Shown piece after piece: positions 29,568-38,777 of a stretch of 62,387 nt of DNA. Origin of the DNA: an uncultured Selenomonadales bacterium (lineage in GTDB: Bacteria; Bacillota; Negativicutes; Acidaminococcales; Acidaminococcaceae); the NCBI GenBank assembly GCA_900315925.1, contig ONAV01000019.1, positions 1 to 62,387 on the forward strand, read 5' to 3'. Positions within the stretch are counted from its first letter, which is position 1. The number at the start of each line of letters is the position of its first letter. A model generated the notes under the pieces. The model did no database searches. It worked only from the letters and a program-made list of their open reading frames with translations, and was not told where the DNA came from. Made by a program: the position numbers and the translations under genes.

Positions 29568-30410
29568 TTACTGCGCCTTAATGCGGACCGCCCCCGACTG
29601 CAATTCCAGACTCCGTACAGAAATATTCACCCGCTGTACCTGCATCCCGGTCATGGACTCCACTTTGGTCTTAATTTTCCGCTGGAGCAGCCTCGATACT
29701 TCAAAAACCTTGACACCGTAATACAGATTGATTTCGACGTGGACAGACAAACCTTTATTATCGGTACGACGACGGACGTGAATGTAATGGATTTTCGCCA
29801 CGCCTACCATGCGCTGCACAATCAGGTTAATGATATCTTCAATGACATAGTCTGAAATCAGGATGGTGCCGTAGTAACTGAAAGCAGGACGCACGATGGA
29901 CCGGCTTTCCTGACGCACATTCTTGTTTTTGGAAAAAATATTGTACGGAAGATTGGCAAAAAAACCGCTGAAATGCTGTTTCAGTTCCACAGTAGGCACT
30001 GGCACGATGTGTTTTCCGTAACGCAGGCGGGACTCATGCGCCTTTTTGATTTCCTGTTTAGTCGCGATGTCTGTTATATAAATCGTCTTCAACGGATCTG
30101 GCAGCACCAGCCGCGCCGTAATCTTGTTCACCATTCTGTCAGACGTGGCAATGATCAGGATACGGCGAATCGTGGACCGCGCCAGTGCTTCACGTACCTC
30201 CGAAGCATGGCTGTCTTCATAAAATATCGCGCGTTTCACTGCCTGTACACGATTTTGTTCACTTTTTGCCGACGTACCGCCCAAAATCTTCGAGCCCTTT
30301 ATCAAAAGGCCATCGTCAATAATGGCATCGCAATGATATTGATGGGCCACACCGATGGCCCGGTGGCTTTTGCCCGAACCGCTGGGACCTACAAACGCAA
30401 TTACTTCCAT
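29568..30410 (-). CDS. P-loop NTPase fused to an Asp23/Gls24-like domain
   Basis: The 280-aa protein has a clear Walker A (GPSGSGKS, residues 8-15) at its N-terminus and an ATPase-like body to ~residue 130. No strict Walker B is obvious; IRRILIIATSDR could serve. From ~185 to 270 the sequence looks like an Asp23/Gls24 domain: VIEDIINLIVQRMVGVAKIH, a basic strand pair, then YYGVKVFEVSRLLQRKIKTK and MTGMQVQRVNISV. That domain is known from envelope stress proteins and usually stands alone. The gene starts directly after the pepA stop and is third in the NlpC - pepA operon, which suggests a cell-envelope role. The fusion call is from pattern recognition and should be confirmed by profile search. 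Confidence 0.75.
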   Translation of the reverse strand: MEVIAFVGPSGSGKSHRAIGVAHQYHCDAIIDDGLLIKGSKILGGTSAKSEQNRVQAVKRAIFYEDSHASEVREALARSTIRRILIIATSDRMVNKITARLVLPDPLKTIYITDIATKQEIKKAHESRLRYGKHIVPVPTVELKQHFSGFFANLPYNIFSKNKNVRQESRSIVRPAFSYYGTILISDYVIEDIINLIVQRMVGVAKIHYIHVRRRTDNKGLSVHVEINLYYGVKVFEVSRLLQRKIKTKVESMTGMQVQRVNISVRSLELQSGAVRIKAQ

Positions 30411-31958
30411 TTAAAAACTCCTTGCGAGTTCAACCAGTGTAGCCGTTCCGAAAGCCGTGCAGCCTTCCGGCAGATGCCCTTCCGATTTTTTCGCGGTGGA
30501 GGTTCCGCCGATATCCAGATGGGCCCAGGGAGTTCCTTTATCTACGAACTGCCCGATGAACACGCCTCCTGTGATTGTGCCGGCCGGACGGCCCGCGTTG
30601 TTTATAAGGTCTGCGCATTTGCTTTCCAGCATTTCTTCCGCTTCTTCCAAAACCGGAAGCTGCCACCAGGCTTCTCCTGCACGGTGACCTGCCTTTTTGA
30701 TTTCCTCTGCCAATGAATCATCATTGGAAACCACAGCAGACATGTGTTCACCCAGCGCTATGCTCACCGCACCGGTCAGTGTCGCGATGTCAATCACTTT
30801 TGTCGCCCCCTTACGGCAGGCGTACCAAACGGCGTCAGCAAGTACCAGCCGGCCTTCCGCATCGGTATTATCCACTTCAATCGTCTTGCCGTTGCCGGCC
30901 CGTATGATATCCCCCGGCCTTACCGCCGAACCGGAAGGCATATTCTCCGCACAGGCCATAATACCAATCAGATTCACCGGCAGCTGCAATGCCGCAATAG
31001 CTTCCATGGCGCCCAGCACCGCAGCCGCGCCGGTCATATCGTCCTTCATCTCGCCCATCCCGTCAGACGGCTTGATAGAAATTCCGCCGCTGTCGAAGGT
31101 AATGCCCTTGCCAACAAACGCAGTAAAGGGTTTGTCGCCTCCTTTGGCGTACTTCAGCATGATCATCCGGGGTTCGTGTACACTGCCCGCGCCTACCGCA
31201 AGAATTGCCCCCATACCCCGTTCCTGCATCTCTTTAACGGTTAGCACTTCTGCTTCCAACTCATATTTTTTGGCAGTCTTCAATGCTTCCGCCGCCAAAA
31301 CATCCGGCGTGATCACGTTCCCCGGCTCGTTGGCCAGGTCCCGGGCATGGCAGATGGCACGGCAGATACTTGTTGCCTCGTTTAAAATCGCGTCCGCGTT
31401 TTCTATTGCAGTGAAAACGGTTACCAAAATGTTTTCTTCGTTTTCACCCACTGCACCGGTCACCCCGGTGTTTACCTTTTCATTTCTGTTAGAGCTGCCC
31501 GTTTCACCAGTATCTTTTTTGCTCTTATATTTATCAAACGTATAGCTTCCCAGCAACAATCCTTCCGCCAGTGCTTTCAGATAATGGCCCCGTTTCGGAT
31601 TTGTCAGCAACGGAGCGGCAGCGACAGCCTGTTTGATTTTACATTTCTGCAGTTCCCGGACTGCATTGCCGGCTGCCACGCGCAGGCGGTTCGGCGTGCA
31701 CTCTTTCCCGGCGCCGACTCCTGCAAAAATCAAACGGGTGAAACCGCTCCCGGTTTTCATCAGCGCTGACGTGATACTTCCCTTATCCGTAAAACCGTAG
31801 CCCTGCGTTTTAATCTGATAGGCAACCGCCTCGTAAAAATCTTCCGGCAATCCGAGCATACGAATATGATCGGCGCACTCTTTGCACAAAAACAGAACCA
31901 CCGCTTCTGCCTTTTCATACTGTTCAATGTTTTCCCTGCTGCTTTTTAATACAATCAT
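30411..31958 (-). CDS. pepA: Leucyl aminopeptidase (M17 family)
   Basis: M17 enzymes remove N-terminal residues from peptides with two metal ions. The metal site is intact: VGKGITFDSGGISIKP (Lys and Asp) and NTDAEGRLVLADA, with the C-terminal GTPWAHLDIGGT. The protein is 515 aa. A Gly/Asn/Thr/Glu-rich insertion of ~25 residues (after residue ~155, near GETGSSNRNEKVN) separates the N-domain from the catalytic domain. The start overlaps the NlpC/P60 stop by 4 bp and the stop touches the start of the P-loop-Gls24 gene. The three genes are therefore translationally coupled. Confidence 0.95.
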   Translation of the reverse strand: MIVLKSSRENIEQYEKAEAVVLFLCKECADHIRMLGLPEDFYEAVAYQIKTQGYGFTDKGSITSALMKTGSGFTRLIFAGVGAGKECTPNRLRVAAGNAVRELQKCKIKQAVAAAPLLTNPKRGHYLKALAEGLLLGSYTFDKYKSKKDTGETGSSNRNEKVNTGVTGAVGENEENILVTVFTAIENADAILNEATSICRAICHARDLANEPGNVITPDVLAAEALKTAKKYELEAEVLTVKEMQERGMGAILAVGAGSVHEPRMIMLKYAKGGDKPFTAFVGKGITFDSGGISIKPSDGMGEMKDDMTGAAAVLGAMEAIAALQLPVNLIGIMACAENMPSGSAVRPGDIIRAGNGKTIEVDNTDAEGRLVLADAVWYACRKGATKVIDIATLTGAVSIALGEHMSAVVSNDDSLAEEIKKAGHRAGEAWWQLPVLEEAEEMLESKCADLINNAGRPAGTITGGVFIGQFVDKGTPWAHLDIGGTSTAKKSEGHLPEGCTAFGTATLVELARSF

Positions 31959-33277
31959 TGATACGTTACCCCGTTGATAAGATTTTCCAAAAAACTCTTT
32001 CCGTTTTTCCGGTCCATTTCCAAATCGCTGACCAGTACCCGGCGCACATAAATCTTCCTGCCGTCTTTATAATAACTGCTGGAGGAATGAATTACATACG
32101 GCTCGCCCTTTTCCGTGCCAAGATAAATCATAATGTGCCCTTTCATGGAAAGCGGTGAACCCGGTTTCAGCGTTGCAATCGCCTGCAGTCTTTCTTCCCG
32201 GTTTTTATCAGTGAAATCTGTTACGACCCCCGGCACTTTCACAAGCTTGGAGGTGTTGCGGGGCAACTCCAGTCCCATGGTCCGGTAGACCGACCCTACC
32301 AGTGAGGAACAGTCCACGCTGCGCATGGCGCCGCCCCATCCGTATACAGAACCGTAAAACTTAAAGGCCCGGCGGATCACCTCGTCGGAAGTGTACGGAA
32401 GGTACCCCCGGTGCAGTCCTTCCTCTTTCGCGAGCCACATGGTATTTTCCTGTAACAGGCCTGTCTTTCTGTCCTTATACGGCAACAGCACCTGCCAGCG
32501 TTTTTTCTTTTCCTGCAAACACCGCAGCCTGGCCCCCATCAAATGAAATACATCTTCCCCATTCACGCGGGTATAAAAGTCCCTGCCGGTAACCACAAGA
32601 AAATCCTGCGGATCGACGTACTGAAGCCACTGCTCTCTGGTACAGAGCGCAATATCTTCCTGGGCGATCCAGCCAAACAGATTATACATCCTTACATAAT
32701 AATATTTTTTATCCGACGACTCATGCAGGATTGCTACCGGTTCTCCCGCTTCCAGCACGGAATCCTGCACGTTATCGTAATAAACATCATCAGGTTCTTC
32801 AAACAGACCGGCCGCCAGCGGCAGATTCCGTACCAGTGCATGACGAACCGTCACACCATACCGTACCGCCACCGTTTCACTTTCAGAGGGAAGCGCAGCC
32901 AGATTCAGATTACTCTGTATAGCGTCCTTTTCTGCTTCCGTCAGTTCGCGGCCCTTACAATATACAGTTCCCCGCATGGCCCACGTGTTCGATATCCAGG
33001 GAAGGAACTCCTTCACCGGGAAAGGATCCGGAATGCTTTTCATTTCCGTAACGTCCAGGGACACATCACAGATTTTCCGGTTGAATTGTTTTATTCCTTC
33101 TTCATCCAAGACCACAGAATCGCCGGCATTATTATTTAAAATCCAAAAGGACGGCTCTGTCAGTTCACCCGACTCAACAATCCCCGCCAGCGCATGGGAA
33201 GAAATGAAAAGCGAAACAGCGCAGGCCGCCGCAAACACCTTATTAACCTTTTTCAAATAATCATGAACCTTACCCAT
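31955..33277 (-). CDS. Exported NlpC/P60 peptidoglycan hydrolase with SH3-like domains
   Basis: The start at 33277 gives MGKVHDYLKK followed by a signal peptide ending SHALA-G; a longer ORF start at 33301 is less likely. The mature protein (440 aa in total) has an N-terminal stabilising region. SH3-type domains follow (~residues 130-270; YYVRMYNLFGWIAQEDI is typical). The NlpC/P60 peptidase comes last. The catalytic Cys323 (VDCSSLVG), His381 (KGHIMIYLG) and a third polar His397 (YVIHSSSS) are present. It probably cleaves D-gamma-glutamyl-diamino acid bonds in the wall. It is first in the operon with pepA, which could use the released peptides. Confidence 0.92.
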   Translation of the reverse strand: MGKVHDYLKKVNKVFAAACAVSLFISSHALAGIVESGELTEPSFWILNNNAGDSVVLDEEGIKQFNRKICDVSLDVTEMKSIPDPFPVKEFLPWISNTWAMRGTVYCKGRELTEAEKDAIQSNLNLAALPSESETVAVRYGVTVRHALVRNLPLAAGLFEEPDDVYYDNVQDSVLEAGEPVAILHESSDKKYYYVRMYNLFGWIAQEDIALCTREQWLQYVDPQDFLVVTGRDFYTRVNGEDVFHLMGARLRCLQEKKKRWQVLLPYKDRKTGLLQENTMWLAKEEGLHRGYLPYTSDEVIRRAFKFYGSVYGWGGAMRSVDCSSLVGSVYRTMGLELPRNTSKLVKVPGVVTDFTDKNREERLQAIATLKPGSPLSMKGHIMIYLGTEKGEPYVIHSSSSYYKDGRKIYVRRVLVSDLEMDRKNGKSFLENLINGVTYQ

Positions 33278-33367
33278 AGTTCCGCTCCATCCCTGTATCA
33301 TATAGCATCAACAGGTCTCTGCAACCTGCCGGCCTGCTCCCAAAAGAACAGATTACCCTTCCTTCAT

Positions 33368-33396
33368 ATTATAACCCATAAAAAAAACGTATTCAA
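33368..33396 (-). promoter_or_regulatory. Promoter for the NlpC - pepA operon, overlapping the dap terminator
   Basis: TTGAAT (33391-33396), a 17-bp spacer and TATAAT (33368-33373) on the minus strand. The -35 lies inside the terminator stem of the upstream dap operon and the T tract fills the spacer. Confidence 0.6.
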
Positions 33397-33419
33397 TAAC
33401 CTTGCGGTTAAAGAATACG
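33380..33419 (-). terminator. Terminator of the dapB-asd-dapA operon
   Basis: CGTATTC (33388-33394) pairs with GAATACG (33413-33419), with inner pairing TAACC/GGTTA. T8 follows on the minus strand (33380-33387). It lies 170 bp after the dapA stop; nothing else is seen between. Confidence 0.82.
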
Positions 33420-33590
33420 CTTAATTTAATCTGATCCCGGCACCTGCCTTTCCCGAGTTCTCCCAAATTATAAACTATTATGAACTGAATTGCAAACTTT
33501 TTTTGAAATTTGCCCGGTAAATGAGACTAACTACTGATAACGCAACGTCTGATTATATCAAATGTTGCAGAAATCAGGGAAAAATGTTGC

Positions 33591-34484
33591 TTAAATCAAT
33601 CCGTTCTCCGCCAGAATCCCTTTCATCTTGGCCAGAGCACCTTCCGTCATGGGTGTCAGCGGCAGACGGGGCGCGCCTGCGTCAATGCCGGTAACCAGGG
33701 TAACGGCTGCTTTAACCGGAATCGGATTGGTTTCAATAAACATGGCATTGGCCAGCGGAACCATCTTCTTGTTGATTTCTGCAGCTTTCTTTACGTCGCC
33801 GCTTTCATACGCGTTCATCAGATCCTGCAGAATTTCGCCGCCGATGTTGGCCAGTACGGAAACCACGCCGGTGGCGCCTACCGATGCAAAGGGCAGCAGC
33901 AGTCCGTCGTCGCCGCTGTAAATGGTGAAGTCAGCAGGCAGGATACGGAACAGTTCTGCAACCTGGGCAACATTACCCGCAGCTTCCTTGATTGCCACCA
34001 CATTTTTAAAATCTTTGGCAATACGGGCCACCGTTGCCGGCGGAATATTGGCTGCGGTACGTCCGGGAACATTGTATAAAATGATGGGTTTTGCCGTGCA
34101 TTCGGAAATCGCTTTGAAGTGCTGGTAATACCCTTCCTGGGTGGGTTTGTTATAATACGGACCAACGATCAGGAACCCGTCCACGCCAAGCTCGTCGGCA
34201 ATCTTTGTAGTCTCCACGCTGTTTGCGGTGTTGTTGGAACCGGTGCCTGCAATGACCGGAATACGTCCGTTCACCTGTTTGATAACCGTTGTCCACAATG
34301 CTTTTTTCTCTTCCAGGGTCATGGTCGCCGCTTCGCCGGTGGAACCGGTTACTACCAGAGCGTCGGTGCCATGAGCGATCCACCATTCCACCAACTGTTT
34401 TGCCGCTTCCAGGTTTACGCTGCCGTCCGCAGCAAAAGGAGTTACCATCGCGGTTAATACTCTGCCAAAATACGGATTCTTCAT
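33591..34484 (-). CDS. dapA: 4-hydroxy-tetrahydrodipicolinate synthase
   Basis: DapA condenses pyruvate with aspartate semialdehyde, the first committed lysine/diaminopimelate step. The Schiff-base lysine is in VAIKEAAGN. The catalytic tyrosine is in ILYNVPGRT, and TGSTGEAATMTLEEK is the pyruvate-site signature. 297 aa is normal. It is the last gene of the dapB-asd-dapA operon controlled by the lysine riboswitch. The 104-bp gap to asd holds no clear promoter. Confidence 0.97.
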   Translation of the reverse strand: MKNPYFGRVLTAMVTPFAADGSVNLEAAKQLVEWWIAHGTDALVVTGSTGEAATMTLEEKKALWTTVIKQVNGRIPVIAGTGSNNTANSVETTKIADELGVDGFLIVGPYYNKPTQEGYYQHFKAISECTAKPIILYNVPGRTAANIPPATVARIAKDFKNVVAIKEAAGNVAQVAELFRILPADFTIYSGDDGLLLPFASVGATGVVSVLANIGGEILQDLMNAYESGDVKKAAEINKKMVPLANAMFIETNPIPVKAAVTLVTGIDAGAPRLPLTPMTEGALAKMKGILAENGLI

Positions 34485-34588
34485 AATTTTCCTCTCCTTT
34501 TTTAACTCATAGGATTGTAATCACATTTTCATTTACAAGTGCGCCGAAATTCTTTGCACAAAAATCTGCGAGCGTTTTAACAGGTATC

Positions 34589-35620
34589 TCAAACCCAGCC
34601 GTTCTTGATCATGCACTCTGCGATCTGCAGGGTGTTCAGGGCGGCGCCCTTGCGGATCTGGTCGCCTACTACCCAGAAGTTAAAGGTGTTGGGGTTGGAG
34701 AAGTCGCGGCGCAGACGGCCAACATAGCAGTCATCCTTGTCGGATGTGTACAGCGGCATCGGGTAAATCTGTTCTTCCAGATCGTCCTGCACCTGTACGC
34801 CCGGGAAGTTTTCCAGCGCCTTGCGCATATCCGCCAGATCCAGGTCATGTTCAAACTCTACGTTGACGGATTCGGAATGGCTGCGGTAAACGGGTACGCG
34901 TACGGTGGTCGCCGTAATCCGCATATCGTAATCATCGAAAATCTTCTGGGTCTCATTGACCATCTTCATTTCTTCCTTAGAATACAGGTTGTCCAGGAAC
35001 ACATCAATCTGCGGAATCAGGTTGAAAGCAATGGGATAATGTTTTTTCAGGCTGGCAGAAGGCAGAATGTGGGGAACCATTTCCCGACCTTCTGCGTAAG
35101 CTTTGGTCTCATCCGTCAGTTCGTCGATGCCTTCCTTGCCGGCGCCGCTGACTGCCTGATAAGTGGAAACGACGATGCGTTTGATGCGGGCCAGATCGTA
35201 CAGCGGCTTCAGCGCCATGCACATGATGATGGTGGAACAGTTGGGATTGGCGATGATGCCTTTGTGTTTCAGGATGGCCTGGGGGTTGATTTCCGGAATG
35301 ATCAGAGGCACTTCCGGATCCATACGGAACGTGCTGGAGTTGTCAATGACAACTGCGCCCGCCTTCGCCGCGATGGGAGCAAACTCTTTGGAGATGCTGC
35401 CGCCGGCAAACAGGGCGATATCAATACCGTTAAAGGAATCTTCTTTCGCTTCCTGCACGGTGTATGTTTTGCCTTTTACCGTAAGCTGGGTTCCCGCACT
35501 GCGGGCCGAAGCCAGTAACCGTAATTCCGCAAAGGGGAAATCCCGTTCCTCAATCAGTTTTAAAAACTCCGTGCCTACCGCACCGGTAGCACCTAAAATG
35601 GCTACGTTGTACTTTTTCAT
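34589..35620 (-). CDS. asd: Aspartate-semialdehyde dehydrogenase
   Basis: It reduces aspartyl phosphate to the semialdehyde used by DapA. The NADP motif (ILGATGAVGTEFL), the active cysteine (NPNCSTI) and the histidine region (YRSHSESVNVEF) are visible. The length of 343 aa is normal. It lies between dapB and dapA, with gaps of 102 and 104 bp. Those gaps are longer than in most dap operons, but I see no terminator in either. Confidence 0.97.
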   Translation of the reverse strand: MKKYNVAILGATGAVGTEFLKLIEERDFPFAELRLLASARSAGTQLTVKGKTYTVQEAKEDSFNGIDIALFAGGSISKEFAPIAAKAGAVVIDNSSTFRMDPEVPLIIPEINPQAILKHKGIIANPNCSTIIMCMALKPLYDLARIKRIVVSTYQAVSGAGKEGIDELTDETKAYAEGREMVPHILPSASLKKHYPIAFNLIPQIDVFLDNLYSKEEMKMVNETQKIFDDYDMRITATTVRVPVYRSHSESVNVEFEHDLDLADMRKALENFPGVQVQDDLEEQIYPMPLYTSDKDDCYVGRLRRDFSNPNTFNFWVVGDQIRKGAALNTLQIAECMIKNGWV

Positions 35621-35722
35621 AAAAACTGCTCCTTTTCCTTTATGACTTTATTTTATAACCTTATTAAGAGAACCCCGCCCGCACCGCAACAATGCAACAG
35701 GCACCGGCACAAGTTTCTCCGA

Positions 35723-36496
35723 TTAATCCAGAATCTGATCCAGGCCGTACACCAGTCCCTGACGGGAACCGATCTTCTTGCAGGCCATGGCCACGCCCGG
35801 CATATAGCATTCGCGGTTGATTGTATCGTTAATGATCTTCAAGGTCTCGCCCTGGCTGCCGAACACCACTTCCTGGGAAGCCACATACCCCTGCAGGCGC
35901 ATGCTGTGGATGCGGATGCCGTCAATATCGCCGCCCCGGGAACCGGCCAGGGTTTCTCTTTCATTGGGATGACCCTGTTTATGGGCTTCCCGCACTGCCC
36001 CGATCTTCTGCGCCGTTAAGATGGCCGTACCGCTGGGAGCGTCCAGCTTCTGATCGTGATGCTTCTCGATAATTTCCACATCTTTAAAATATTTTGCCGC
36101 TTCCGTGGCCAGTTTGATCATGACCACTGCGCCTAACGCAAAATTGGGAACAATCAGGGCTGCGGTATTATTTGCTTCCGCCAGCTCTTTCACTTCCGCC
36201 AGCCGTTCATCGGTAAAACCGGTGGTACCGACTACAGCGCGAACGCCTTTCTTCAAAATGATACGCAGGGAATCCATGACCACATCGGGACGGGTGAAGT
36301 CAACCACTACGTCCGCTTTGACCGCTTCCAGCGCCTCGCCGATATTGGTAAACACCGGTTTACCGTCGGGCAATGATTTCCCCGCCGCGTTGATATCCAC
36401 GCCGCCCACCAGTTCCAGTTCTGGGTTGGCAGTAACCATGCGGACCACCTCGCTGCCCATGCGCCCAAAAGCTCCGTTCACTAATACTTTGATCAT
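35723..36496 (-). CDS. dapB: 4-hydroxy-tetrahydrodipicolinate reductase
   Basis: DapB reduces the DapA product with NAD(P)H. The nucleotide-binding start is VLVNGAFGRMGSEVVRMV. The signature EKHHDQKLDAPSGTA carries the catalytic His/Lys pair. 257 aa is normal. It is the first gene after the riboswitch leader and so the most directly controlled by lysine. Start preceded by a GGAGGG-like site. Confidence 0.97.
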   Translation of the reverse strand: MIKVLVNGAFGRMGSEVVRMVTANPELELVGGVDINAAGKSLPDGKPVFTNIGEALEAVKADVVVDFTRPDVVMDSLRIILKKGVRAVVGTTGFTDERLAEVKELAEANNTAALIVPNFALGAVVMIKLATEAAKYFKDVEIIEKHHDQKLDAPSGTAILTAQKIGAVREAHKQGHPNERETLAGSRGGDIDGIRIHSMRLQGYVASQEVVFGSQGETLKIINDTINRECYMPGVAMACKKIGSRQGLVYGLDQILD

Positions 36497-36660
36497 AACA
36501 AACCCTCCCGTTTCTTCTTAAAATTAAATAAAGATTTAAATCTTGTTATTATCATATTATAAATCATTTTTGCCTTGTTGTCAGCAATTTACCACAACAA
36601 TTTGACATTTTCCTGCAAAGGCAATCTATATTTTGTGTAAGAATCATCGCCTTCGTAAAT

Positions 36661-36691
36661 AAGAAAAGCCGTTGAGAGTTATCCCAACGGC
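36661..36691 (-). terminator. Riboswitch attenuator of the dap operon
   Basis: On the minus strand GCCGTTG (36685-36691) pairs with CAACGGC (36668-36674), followed by a T-rich tract, 33 bp after the aptamer and 165 bp before dapB. Confidence 0.85.
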
Positions 36692-36723
36692 AGGCTTTAC
36701 TGTTAAACGTAATATTCCACTTC

Positions 36724-36896
36724 AGTTGAGATAGCTCTCCGCTGCACGGCAAATGCCGCCTTGCAACGACAGTCCTGAAATTATTCACTTCAGGCCCAGC
36801 TGCCACATCCCGCCGGATGCAACGCTTCGGCGGCAATCCCTTTCCCTTACTTCCCCGATGCCTCTCCGTAAGGTACTCTTGCTTACCGCACCTCTA
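36724..36896 (-). ncRNA. Lysine riboswitch (L box) upstream of dapB
   Basis: Read on the minus strand the leader carries the L-box conserved blocks in order: AGAGGTGCGG, AAGAGTA, GGGAAAGGGATTGCCGCCGAAG, GGACTGTC and GGAGAGCTATCTCA. Lysine binding is expected to favour the downstream terminator and so switch the operon off. A perfect promoter lies just upstream. The blocks are seen; the switching mode is from the known family. Confidence 0.93.
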
Positions 36897-36913
36897 TCAT
36901 TGTTATTAGAATT

Positions 36914-36942
36914 ATTATATGTTAGCTTGTTTTCCTTGTCAA
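36914..36942 (-). promoter_or_regulatory. Consensus promoter of the dap leader
   Basis: TTGACA (36937-36942), 17-bp spacer, TATAAT (36914-36919), all on the minus strand; the riboswitch starts ~18 bp downstream. Confidence 0.85.
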
Positions 36943-37262
36943 ATCAAAAGACAGATTTTATCTGAATTTGCAATAATTATTTCTGATCATAAAAATTATG
37001 AAACGTTTGTTACAGAATGATGGATTATTCCCACGTTGTATGACTATCCTCCATGATCTTTGCTCTTATCATCTGCAGCGAAACTGTTTTACTCCTGCAT
37101 GAATTCAATCTTGCATTTATTACAAGGCAAGCGTATAATTCATTTTTGTACGGGAAAAAAGGAAATGTTGATCTGTCAGCATCTCCTTACCTTGCAATAT
37201 ATGTCCTGCAACATGCAACGCATTTGCTATTCCGTAACCAAACAATACAAGGAGATTTTAGT

Positions 37263-38771
37263 GTGAATACCAAAATAAATTTTCATAAACTGCAGCCGCT
37301 TACGTTTCGCATCATTGATTCGCCCATGGGCATTGGAAAAAGCGCCAGCCTGATGGACCTGATCCGCTTCCATAACAGCGGCTTCGATCCGGAACCCCGG
37401 CGTTTCATTGTCTTTGTCCCCACCATCCGGGAACGGGACGAACGCTACGGACCGGAACTGGATTTAAAAAGTCCGGCAACGCCGCCTTACAACAAAAGTA
37501 TTCTGGAGCTGATCCGCAACGGGGAAAACATCGTCACGACCCACTCGCTCTGGAGTATTTTCAATGATGAAACAATACGGGCATTCAGTGAAAGCAACTA
37601 TAAATATATCGCGCTCTTTGACGAAGTTCCCCAGTTATTCCGCGACGTGGTGGGCACGGGACACAAACTGGACGAACCGGCGGGCAGCATACGTTTCGGC
37701 CCGGCCGATATCAAACTGATGCAGCAGACCGGCATGGTCCGCATACAGGACGGAACCATCCGCTTCAATCCCGGATGCGAATACGCAAAGTCCGACAAAG
37801 ATTACAAAGTATTCAATGCGATAAAAAACCTGAGTTACAGCTGCACGTTATATCCTTTTGGCGAAAAGGACGGCACCTTCACTTCCATCATTGCTTTCGC
37901 CAGGCGGGAACTGTTCGCCTGCTTCCGGGAATGCTGGTTTTATTCCTACATGACCGAAGGCAGCATGCTGCACAACTATTGCGCCATGAACCATATTGCC
38001 ATGGAATATTACCATGTCGACGACGGACGCATGATCCGGAATCCGGGCGGCAAGTATGTGGAGACCTACCCGAGAGGAATTGAGAACCTGGTCATTCTGG
38101 ACGGCAAACCCTTTAACATGGATGCCAGCCTGTCCAAGACCTGGTACCACAACGCCAGCAAGGACGCGTCCCAGGCCGGGCTGAAAGAACTGAAGCAGAA
38201 ATTCCGCAACGCCTACGAATTCATGAAAGCCCGGGGCGTGCGCAGCGATTCCTTTCTGTTCACTACTTTCAACGCATACAAAGACCTCTTGCACAGCAAC
38301 GGAAGACATTACCCTTCCCTGCGCCGGTTTCTGCCCTGTAACACCAAAGCCACCAACTCTTACCAGAATTGTACCGGCGTTGCTTACCTGTGCAACCGCT
38401 TCTTTGACGTAACCTGCACGAAATTTCTGGAACAGCGGGCCAAAGCAGAGAACAACCCGGAACTGCTATTCAATAACGACAATTACGCCCTGTCTGAACT
38501 GGTACAGTTCGTCTGGCGTTCCAACGTACGGGTACGGGAAGCCTGCCAACCTGTTTACGTGTGGATCCCGGACCGGCGCATGCGCACCCTGCTGCAGGAC
38601 TTCCAGGAACGGGCAGATAAAACCCTGAAGAAACGTGCCCTCCTACGGGGAACGTGGAAGTCGCGCCCGGTAACGCCCAACCTGAAGCGCAGGTTTGCGC
38701 GGATCAACCGGAAAAAAGCAGATCTGTACCACGCATTTGCCATGCTGAAAGCAAAACGGTTTTTACTATAA
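37263..38771 (+). CDS. Orphan helicase-like P-loop ATPase (502 aa)
   Basis: The GTG at 37263 is chosen because AAGGAG lies 8 bp upstream; an in-frame ATG ~70 codons earlier gives a longer but less likely N-terminus. A Walker A-like loop (SPMGIGKS, residues 20-27) and a DE-type Walker B (YIALFDEVP, Asp120-Glu121) are spaced as in SF2-type helicases or origin-binding proteins. TTHSLWS could be motif Ib/III-like. The remaining ~370 residues are not recognised. A basic tail (RRFARINRKKADLYHAF) could bind nucleic acid. No integrase, replication or phage structural gene is adjacent. It opens the repeat-rich island; its terminator is shared with the repeat copy at 43953. Function unknown; a mobile-element replication protein is one reading. 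Confidence 0.7.
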   Translation: MNTKINFHKLQPLTFRIIDSPMGIGKSASLMDLIRFHNSGFDPEPRRFIVFVPTIRERDERYGPELDLKSPATPPYNKSILELIRNGENIVTTHSLWSIFNDETIRAFSESNYKYIALFDEVPQLFRDVVGTGHKLDEPAGSIRFGPADIKLMQQTGMVRIQDGTIRFNPGCEYAKSDKDYKVFNAIKNLSYSCTLYPFGEKDGTFTSIIAFARRELFACFRECWFYSYMTEGSMLHNYCAMNHIAMEYYHVDDGRMIRNPGGKYVETYPRGIENLVILDGKPFNMDASLSKTWYHNASKDASQAGLKELKQKFRNAYEFMKARGVRSDSFLFTTFNAYKDLLHSNGRHYPSLRRFLPCNTKATNSYQNCTGVAYLCNRFFDVTCTKFLEQRAKAENNPELLFNNDNYALSELVQFVWRSNVRVREACQPVYVWIPDRRMRTLLQDFQERADKTLKKRALLRGTWKSRPVTPNLKRRFARINRKKADLYHAFAMLKAKRFLL

Positions 38772-38777
38772 CGGATA

